From Sphingomonas sp. (GTDB lineage Bacteria; Pseudomonadota; Alphaproteobacteria; Sphingomonadales; Sphingomonadaceae), in the NCBI GenBank assembly GCA_013812805.1, contig JACCSV010000130.1:1-9710 (forward strand): a stretch of 9,710 nt of DNA, in the 5' to 3' direction. The position numbers and the translations under genes were made by a program. Each line of letters begins with the position of its first letter. Within the stretch, counting starts at the first letter, position 1. A model generated the notes under the pieces. That model had not been told where the DNA came from, did not search any database, and worked only from the letters and a program-made list of their open reading frames with translations. Shown here one piece after another: positions 5,088 through 9,710 of this stretch.

Positions 5088-6155
5088 TTAGCCCAGCATC
5101 TCCTGCTCGAGCTTCTTGGCCATCTCTTCGATATTCTCCGGCGGCCATCCGGGGATGTCCATGCCGAGGCGAAGGCCCATGCTCGCCAGCACTTCCTTGA
5201 TCTCGTTCAGGCTCTTGCGCCCGAAATTCGGCGTCCGCAGCATCTCCGCCTCGGTCTTCTGCACCAGATCGCCGATGTAGATGATGTTGTCGTTCTTCAG
5301 GCAGTTGGCGCTGCGCACGCTGAGCTCGAGCTCGTCGACCTTCTTGAGCAAATAGCGGTTGAGCTGGTTGGTGTCGGTGGGGGTTTCCGATGCCATCGCC
5401 GGCTGGCCGATCATCGCCGGAGCGGCGGTTCGGATCTGGCCTTCGTCGAAGTGGACGAACAGCTGCAGCTGGTCCTGCAGGATGCGCGCCGCATAGCCGA
5501 GCGCGTCCTCCGGGGTCACCGTGCCGTCGGTCTCGATGGTCAGGGTCAGCTTGTCGTAGTCCAGCTCCTGCCCGACGCGGGTGTTCTCGACCTTGTAGGC
5601 GACCTGACGGACCGGCGAGTAGAGCGCGTCGACCGGGATCAGGCCGATCGGCGCGTCGGCCGGGCGGTTGGCCTGGCTCGGCACATAGCCTTTGCCGATG
5701 TCGACGGTCAGCTCCATGTTGAGCGTCGCGCCTTCATCGAGGTGGCAGATGACGAGGTCGGGGTTGGTGACCTCCATGTCGCCGCTGACGGCGATCATCC
5801 CGGCGGTGACTTCCGCCGGGCCGCTGGCGGAAAGCTGCAGCCGCTTGGGGCCTTCGCCTTCCATCTTCAGCGCCACCTGCTTGATGTTGAGGACGATGTC
5901 GGTGACGTCCTCGCGAACGCCGACAAGGCTGGAGAATTCGTGGAGCACGCCTTCGATCTTGATCGAGGTGACGGCGGCGCCCTGGAGCGAGGAGAGCAGC
6001 ACCCGCCGAAGCGAGTTGCCAAGGGTCATTCCAAAGCCGCGCTCGAGCGGCTCGGCAACGAACACGGCGCGGCGGCGCATGTCGCTTCCGCCGACCTTCT
6101 TTTCGAGTGCGTTGGGCTTCTTCAGTTCCTGCCAGTTCTTCGCGTTGACGGCCAT
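5088..6155 (-). CDS. rpoA: DNA-directed RNA polymerase subunit alpha
   Basis: This is a 355-residue protein, normal for the family. The start at 6155 (MAVNAKNWQ) is chosen because AAGGAAC lies just upstream and because relatives begin this way; the frame is open further up but without support. The N-terminal domain, which dimerises and seeds assembly of beta and beta', shows RGFGMTLGNSLRRVLLSS at about 39-56. The C-terminal domain, which contacts UP elements and activators, shows RSANCLKN with its DNA-binding arginine at about 281, followed by YIGDLVQKTE and a helix-hairpin-helix NFGRKSLNEIKEVLASMGLR. It is the last gene of a minus-strand operon after rpsM and rpsK. The usual next gene, rplQ, is absent; two hairpins and then the accessory block follow. 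Confidence 0.98.
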   Translation of the reverse strand: MAVNAKNWQELKKPNALEKKVGGSDMRRRAVFVAEPLERGFGMTLGNSLRRVLLSSLQGAAVTSIKIEGVLHEFSSLVGVREDVTDIVLNIKQVALKMEGEGPKRLQLSASGPAEVTAGMIAVSGDMEVTNPDLVICHLDEGATLNMELTVDIGKGYVPSQANRPADAPIGLIPVDALYSPVRQVAYKVENTRVGQELDYDKLTLTIETDGTVTPEDALGYAARILQDQLQLFVHFDEGQIRTAAPAMIGQPAMASETPTDTNQLNRYLLKKVDELELSVRSANCLKNDNIIYIGDLVQKTEAEMLRTPNFGRKSLNEIKEVLASMGLRLGMDIPGWPPENIEEMAKKLEQEMLG

Positions 6156-6215
6156 TTTTGTTCCTTGGCAGCTGGGGTGACGGCGTCCCGCCAAACCCTG
6201 ATTTCAAAACTCTTT

Positions 6216-6243
6216 CGTCATCCCGGCGAAGGCCGGGACCCAG
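6216..6243. repeat. REP-like palindrome (CGTCATCCCGG family), copy B, in the rpsK-rpoA gap
   Basis: TCCCGGC (6221-6227) and GCCGGGA (6232-6238) form a 7 bp stem around GAAG, with the same outer CGTCA and CCAG as the copy at 1804-1833. It takes up much of the 101-base gap between the rpsK stop and the rpoA start, so it will be transcribed as a hairpin within the operon. Confidence 0.75.
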
Positions 6244-6256
6244 GCGAACGACTCGC

Positions 6257-6646
6257 TTAAACTCGGCGGCGCTTGCTCGGGCGAACGCCGTTGTGCGGGA
6301 TCGGAGTGACGTCGCGGATCGAGGTGATGGTGAAGCCGACCGCCTGCAGCGCTCGAAGCGCGCTCTCGCGGCCCGAGCCGGGGCCCTTCACTTCGACTTC
6401 CAGCGTGCGGACGCCATGGTCGGCGGCTTTCTTGCCGGCGTCCTCGGCGGCGACCTGCGCCGCGTAAGGCGTCGACTTGCGCGAACCCTTAAAGCCCATC
6501 ATCCCGGCCGAGCTCCAGGCGATTGCATTGCCCTGCGCATCGGTGATGGTGATCATCGTGTTATTGAAGCTGGCGTTCACATGGGCGACGCCGGCGGTGA
6601 TATTCTTGCGCTCTTTCCGGCGAACGCGCTGGGGTGCTTGAGCCAT
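6257..6646 (-). CDS. rpsK: 30S ribosomal protein S11
   Basis: This is a 129-residue protein, normal length. S11 sits on the platform of the small ribosomal subunit and binds 16S rRNA next to the messenger path. Conserved blocks seen are AHVNASFNNTMITITD, GFKGSRKSTPYAAQVAA near 52-68 and the closing RDVTPIPHNGVRPSKRRRV. The start at 6646 (MAQAPQR) is preceded by TAGGAATTCGAT, a reasonable ribosome binding site. It is the middle gene of the operon, 71 bases after the gene for S13 and 101 bases before rpoA; both gaps hold hairpins. Confidence 0.98.
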   Translation of the reverse strand: MAQAPQRVRRKERKNITAGVAHVNASFNNTMITITDAQGNAIAWSSAGMMGFKGSRKSTPYAAQVAAEDAGKKAADHGVRTLEVEVKGPGSGRESALRALQAVGFTITSIRDVTPIPHNGVRPSKRRRV

Positions 6647-6695
6647 ATCGAATTCCTACAATCTAAGCTGCTGAGCGGACTGGAAAAGAAGTGAG

Positions 6696-6718
6696 ACGAT
6701 CGTCCCGCGGACGATCGT
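6696..6718. promoter_or_regulatory. Strong hairpin between rpsM and rpsK
   Basis: ACGATCGTCC and GGACGATCGT form a perfect 10 bp stem with loop CGC, overlapping the first base of the rpsM stop codon. No T tract follows on the minus strand. It could be a processing or stability element, a partial terminator that sets the ratio of rpsM to rpsK and rpoA, or a protein-binding site. The role is inferred. Confidence 0.55.
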
Positions 6719-7086
6719 TACTTCTTTTTACCCGCGATCGGCTTGGCCTTGCCCTTGCGAGTGCGCGCGTTGGTGTGCGTGCGCTGGCCGCGGACCGGAA
6801 GCCCCCGACGATGGCGAAGGCCGCGATAGCAGGCGAGGTCCATGAGCCGCTTGATGTTCATCGACGTGGTTCGGCGAAGGTCGCCCTCGACCATCTGGTC
6901 GGCGTCGATCGCCTCGCGGATATGAAGCACCTCCTGGTCGGTCAGGTCCTGGACCCGCCGCTCAGGCGCGATGTTCAGCTTATCGGTGATCGACTTGGCC
7001 GTGGTTCGGCCGATTCCGTGGATGTAGGTCAGCGCGATCTCGACGCGCTTGTTCGAAGGAATATTTACTCCGGCGATACGTGCCAT
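6718..7086 (-). CDS. rpsM: 30S ribosomal protein S13
   Basis: This is a 122-residue protein, normal length. S13 lies in the head of the small subunit and touches 5S-side bridges and the P-site tRNA. It starts MARIAGVNIPSNKRVEIALT, with YIHGIGRTTAK (helix-hairpin-helix-like) following, and ends in the basic tail RGLPVRGQRTHTNARTRKG and PIAGKKK. The ATG at 7086 is chosen because AAAAAGGATTAAGA precedes it and the family begins there; the frame extends upstream without similarity. It is the first gene of the operon here. In most relatives adk and secY come before it; here the next gene upstream is the divergent ribF, so this operon must have its own promoter. Confidence 0.97.
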   Translation of the reverse strand: MARIAGVNIPSNKRVEIALTYIHGIGRTTAKSITDKLNIAPERRVQDLTDQEVLHIREAIDADQMVEGDLRRTTSMNIKRLMDLACYRGLRHRRGLPVRGQRTHTNARTRKGKAKPIAGKKK

Positions 7087-7132
7087 TCTTAATCCTTTTT
7101 CAGCTCCACAGGCGGCAAGCGCCCATCTCTTC

Positions 7133-7161
7133 GCTACAAGCCCGTTCCAGGACCCCGTCAA
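7133..7161 (-). promoter_or_regulatory. Candidate promoter of the rpsM operon
   Basis: On the minus strand TTGACG (7156-7161) is followed after 17 bases by TGTAGC (7133-7138), with transcription expected to start near 7126 and a leader of about 40 bases. The -35 box is perfect at its first five bases; the -10 box is weak. A promoter is required in this divergent gap. Confidence 0.4.
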
Positions 7162-7178
7162 AGTCCTACTTTGACGGG
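7154..7178. promoter_or_regulatory. 11 bp palindrome between the divergent rpsM and ribF
   Basis: CCCGTCAAAGT (7154-7164) and ACTTTGACGGG (7168-7178) form a perfect inverted repeat with spacer CCT. Each arm contains TTGACG pointing outward, and one of these is the candidate -35 box of the rpsM operon. It could be an operator at which a dimer controls the operon, or a leader hairpin if transcription starts further up. The rest of 7087-7295 shows no gene and no tRNA. Confidence 0.5.
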
Positions 7179-7295
7179 AACCCTCTAACGCAAAACCGAC
7201 GCGCGCACGAATGCGCCGCCGGAATCCGGTGAAACGGGATGGGCTGGAGATAGGTCCGTGGACGGTTCGAGTCAAGCCGACTAAGCGCCCAAGCC

Positions 7296-8228
7296 ATGGA
7301 GCGGTTCACCTCACGCGATCCCGTGCCCCAGCGCCTGCGCGGGAGTATCCTCGCGCTCGGCAATTTCGACGGTTTTCACCTCGGTCACCAGGCGGTCGTC
7401 AACCGCGCTATCGCCCGCGGATTTCACGAGCGGCGGCCGGTGATTATCGCCACTTTCGATCCGCATCCGGTCCGCTTCTTCAAGCCCGACGTACCGACTT
7501 TCCGGTTGACCAGCCTCGACCAGCGCGAGCGCCTGTTCGACCAGGCTGGCGCCGACGCGATGCTGGTCTTCCAGTTCGACGCCGACCTGGCGGCAACAGG
7601 CGCCGAGGAGTTCGTGTCGGAAATCCTCGCCGAGCGGGTCGGCGCTGCGGGAATCGTCACCGGCACCGATTTCACCTTCGGCCGCGGCCGCAGCGGCAGT
7701 GCCGAGGTGCTGCGCGAGCTTGGCGAGGAGCATGGCATCACTGCCGAGGCGCTGGCGCCGGTCCTGCTCGACGGCGAGCCGGTTTCGTCGAGCCGGATCC
7801 GCGAGGCGCTTGCCGCCGGCGACCCGGGGACCGCCACGCACTTGCTGACCCGCCCGTTCGCGGTCGAAGCAGTGGTCGAGCATGGCGACGGCCGCGGCCG
7901 CGACCTCGGCTACCCGACCGCCAACCTGTCGCTCGGCCGCTACCAGCGCCCGGCCTATGGTATTTACGCGGTGCGGGTGCGGCTCGACGACGGCAGCGAG
8001 CATGCCGGAGTCGCCAGCTTCGGCGTCCGCCCCACCTTCGAGCCGGAAAAGGAATTGCTGGAAGCCTTCCTCTTCGACTGGAGCGGCGACCTCTACGGCC
8101 GCACCATCAAGGTTTCGCTGATCGCCTTCATCCGCCCGGAAGAGAAGTTCGATAGCGCCGAGGCGCTTGTCAGCCAGATGCGTGAGGACGAGGCCAAGGC
8201 GCGGCGGCTGCTGGGAGTCCCGGCCTAG
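7296..8228 (+). CDS. ribF: Bifunctional riboflavin kinase / FAD synthetase
   Basis: This is a 310-residue protein, normal for the family. It phosphorylates riboflavin to FMN and then adenylates FMN to FAD in the cytoplasm. The N-terminal nucleotidyltransferase domain (about 15-180) shows GNFDGFHLGH at 22-31, TFDPHP at 53-58, TDFTFGRGRSG at 124-134 and VSSSRIREAL at 163-172. The C-terminal kinase domain (about 185-305) shows GRDLGYPTANL at 201-211, then YGIYAVRV, GVRPTF and EAFLFDW with the likely catalytic glutamate. The ATG at 7296 is used; no clear ribosome binding site is seen. In sphingomonads ribF commonly precedes ileS on the same strand, as here, but a reverse-oriented protease gene lies between them. 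Its stop codon overlaps that of the protease gene. Confidence 0.97.
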   Translation: MERFTSRDPVPQRLRGSILALGNFDGFHLGHQAVVNRAIARGFHERRPVIIATFDPHPVRFFKPDVPTFRLTSLDQRERLFDQAGADAMLVFQFDADLAATGAEEFVSEILAERVGAAGIVTGTDFTFGRGRSGSAEVLRELGEEHGITAEALAPVLLDGEPVSSSRIREALAAGDPGTATHLLTRPFAVEAVVEHGDGRGRDLGYPTANLSLGRYQRPAYGIYAVRVRLDDGSEHAGVASFGVRPTFEPEKELLEAFLFDWSGDLYGRTIKVSLIAFIRPEEKFDSAEALVSQMREDEAKARRLLGVPA

Positions 8229-9442
8229 CGTCGCAGCACCGGGTCGACGCCCTGCAGCAGCCGCCAGCCTTCGGGCAGGAAGTCTAGCGACATGTAATAA
8301 TAGAAGTTGCAGCGGCTATGAATGCCGCTGCCGCCCTTGAGGATGCCGAAGCCGACGCCGCCGCTGAACACCGGCCCGCCGCTGTCGCCCGACTTGCAGC
8401 CCGGCCCCTTGACCGTCACCCACACCGGCTCGCACGGGCCGCCGCACAAGTCGCCGGGCGGCGCATAATCGGTGAGCTCGACTTCCGAACAGCTATAGCC
8501 CGTCCCCTCGCCCCAGTGGCAGACCGAGTCCCCCGCCCGGGTGCTTTGCCGTTGCCGCGCGCCCGCCAGCCGGCGAAGCGAGCGGTTGAGGCGGTTGGCG
8601 TAGAACAATGGCTCTCCGGTGGTGCCGCCGACATGGACCTGCACGTCCTGGCGACCGACGCCCCAGCCGCCGGCGAACTGAAGCGGCAGGCTGGTGCCGT
8701 CGGGGGTTTGATAGACGAGGCTGTCGGGGCAGTGCGCGGCGGTGACCACGCCCGTCCGGGCCGCGTCGCGAACGACGAAGCCGGTGGTGCAGCCGTGCCG
8801 CCTGCCGGTTGCGGGATCGACGCCGAGGAGGCGCGAACCGCCGCGAAGCAGGTTCCTGGCCGGATCGGCGAGCGCTACTCGTACCGGAACGCCGGTCAGC
8901 GATTCCGCCCGCGCTTCGATTGCCTCCATGCCCGGCCGCCGAGCGTCGATGCTGTTGACGAACAGGACGAGTTCGCCGGTGCGCGGGTCGAGGCCCATGC
9001 CGCGGGCTCTGGGAAGCTCCGCCCGAAGCGTCGGCTGGTGGGTGCGCATCGCTGCAACGATCTGGTCGCGGGTCGCAATGGCTCCGAGCTGGAAGACCAC
9101 CGGCACCGGCGTGCCGCCTGCGAGCGCAGCCTGGTTCGCGACCGGCTCGGTGCCGGTCAGCAGGACGACGACGCGGTACTGGGGCGTATGCTCGATGGAG
9201 ATTCCGGCGAGGCGGCTTCGAAGCGCCTGGGCGATGCGGTCGCTGACGGCGACGCTCTCCTCCTGGGCGCGTAGCCTGCGTACCGCTTCGGCGAGGGTGA
9301 CCGAGTGCCGCGACGCATAGTGCGCCGCGTCCTCGGCGATGGCCTCCACCGAAGTCTGCACCTCGGCAACCGCCTGCGCCGCCGCGGCGGCTGGGATGCC
9401 TAACGCTAGCGTCAGGAATAAATGCTTGATGATGCGTCGCAC
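8225..9442 (-). CDS. Secreted trypsin-like (S1 family) serine protease with a long pro-region
   Basis: This is a 405-residue protein from the GTG at 9442, which gives a standard signal peptide (MRRIIKH, hydrophobic core, ending AAAAAQA near 23) and leaves 89 bases to the divergent ileS. An ATG at 9505 would add 21 residues ahead of the signal. The protease domain fills the C-terminal half, with the triad as H237 in TAAHC, D266 in RQDVQVH and S354 in GDSGGPV, counted from the GTG. C218 and C238 probably form the usual disulfide next to the histidine; further cysteine pairs (at about 308 and 318, 333 and 337) lie before the serine. Residues about 24-195 hold no known domain and look like a folding pro-region, as in alpha-lytic protease and streptogrisins. 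The substrate is unknown. Confidence 0.88.
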   Translation of the reverse strand: MRRIIKHLFLTLALGIPAAAAAQAVAEVQTSVEAIAEDAAHYASRHSVTLAEAVRRLRAQEESVAVSDRIAQALRSRLAGISIEHTPQYRVVVLLTGTEPVANQAALAGGTPVPVVFQLGAIATRDQIVAAMRTHQPTLRAELPRARGMGLDPRTGELVLFVNSIDARRPGMEAIEARAESLTGVPVRVALADPARNLLRGGSRLLGVDPATGRRHGCTTGFVVRDAARTGVVTAAHCPDSLVYQTPDGTSLPLQFAGGWGVGRQDVQVHVGGTTGEPLFYANRLNRSLRRLAGARQRQSTRAGDSVCHWGEGTGYSCSEVELTDYAPPGDLCGGPCEPVWVTVKGPGCKSGDSGGPVFSGGVGFGILKGGSGIHSRCNFYYYMSLDFLPEGWRLLQGVDPVLRR

Positions 9443-9531
9443 GCGGCGCCGATGCCCCGTCGCAGATTGATCTTTCCTGTACCCGGGGCGAAATTTGCAT
9501 TCCATCACCCGCCCGCTAAGGCCCGCGTGCA

Positions 9532-9710
9532 ATGGCTGACGCGCCCTCCGCCCCCGACTACCGGCCCACCGTTTTCCTTCCCTAGACCGACTTCCCGATG
9601 AAGGCCGGCTTGCCCCAGAAGGAGCCGGCGATCCTTGCCCGCTGGCAGGAGCAGGACCTGCATGGCCAGCTGCGCGAGAGCCGCTCCGGGCGCGACAAGT
9701 TCATCCTTCA
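9532..9710 (+). CDS. ileS: Isoleucine--tRNA ligase, 5' end, with an in-frame TAG at codon 18
   Basis: Translated from the ATG at 9532, the frame gives MADAPSAPDYRPTVFLP, stop, TDFPMKAGLPQKEPAILARW and continues open to the right edge as far as GRDKFIL. This is the start of IleRS, the class I synthetase that charges tRNA-Ile: LPxTxFPM, QKEP, ARW and FIL(H) are all conserved. The TAG at 9583-9585 stands where relatives have Lys or Glu (LPKTDFPM or LPETGFPM), one base from AAG or GAG. AAGG upstream of 9532 is a plausible ribosome binding site. A start at 9598 (MKAGLPQKEP) would bypass the stop but lacks a Shine-Dalgarno sequence and loses the conserved FPM region. It may be a sequencing error, a broken copy or a read-through site; the window ends too early to decide. 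Confidence 0.85.

Noticed and set aside
5073..6260. Long open frame of 395 codons on the plus strand opposite rpoA
   Set aside because: It is the antisense of rpoA in a GC-rich genome; its product is low-complexity (rich in Asp, Val, Ala, Arg) and matches no family I know, while the minus strand is clearly rpoA.
7258..7280. GGTTCGAGTC resembling the T-loop of a tRNA
   Set aside because: The flanking bases do not form a T stem, and no acceptor, D or anticodon arms can be paired around it.
8318..9274. Open frame of 318 codons on the plus strand opposite the serine protease
   Set aside because: It is a shadow of the protease gene; the minus strand carries the full catalytic triad.
9583..9585. 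TAG in ileS as a pyrrolysine codon
   Set aside because: Pyrrolysine use is not expected in this kind of bacterium, and no Pyl genes are in view; the site normally holds Lys or Glu.

Overview
The window looks like chromosome of a GC-rich alphaproteobacterium, most likely a member of the Sphingomonadales. The reasons are the sequences of the alpha subunit of RNA polymerase and ribosomal proteins S11 and S13, the ribF-to-ileS neighbourhood, and several families of REP-like palindromes. This placement is from recognition of protein sequence, not from a search.

Layout. (1) 1-1809, minus strand: a gene for a tandem helix-turn-helix protein of unknown role, followed by a secreted M16 zinc peptidase that runs off the left edge. 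The helix-turn-helix gene carries three different repetitive elements inside its reading frame or at its start. (2) About 1940-5000: an accessory block of seven small genes: a PilZ domain protein, a secreted four-cysteine protein, a three-helix membrane protein, a lipoprotein, an 86-residue acidic protein, a membrane protein with a CPNC motif, and a DUF4279 protein. One imperfect palindrome lies at each gene boundary: seven full copies and one half copy, all in one orientation although the genes face both ways. The gene-plus-palindrome regularity resembles a cassette array. (3) 5011-7086, minus strand: rpsM, rpsK and rpoA, encoding S13, S11 and RNA polymerase alpha. This is a shortened alpha operon with no rplQ after rpoA and no adk or secY before rpsM. 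Hairpins sit in the rpsM leader, after rpsM and after rpoA, and a REP element lies between rpsK and rpoA. (4) 7296-8228, plus: ribF, for FMN and FAD synthesis. (5) 8225-9442, minus: a secreted trypsin-like serine protease with a long pro-region, whose stop codon interlocks with that of ribF in one CTAG. (6) 9532 to the edge, plus: the start of ileS, interrupted by an in-frame TAG at codon 18 within a conserved N-terminal motif.

The most noteworthy items are the same-orientation palindrome array with one small gene per interval, the amber codon at the start of an essential tRNA synthetase gene, and the helix-turn-helix gene in which a two-hairpin repeat is translated in frame and also supplies a strong internal ribosome binding site. 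No mobile-element recombinase, CRISPR array, tRNA or rRNA gene is visible.
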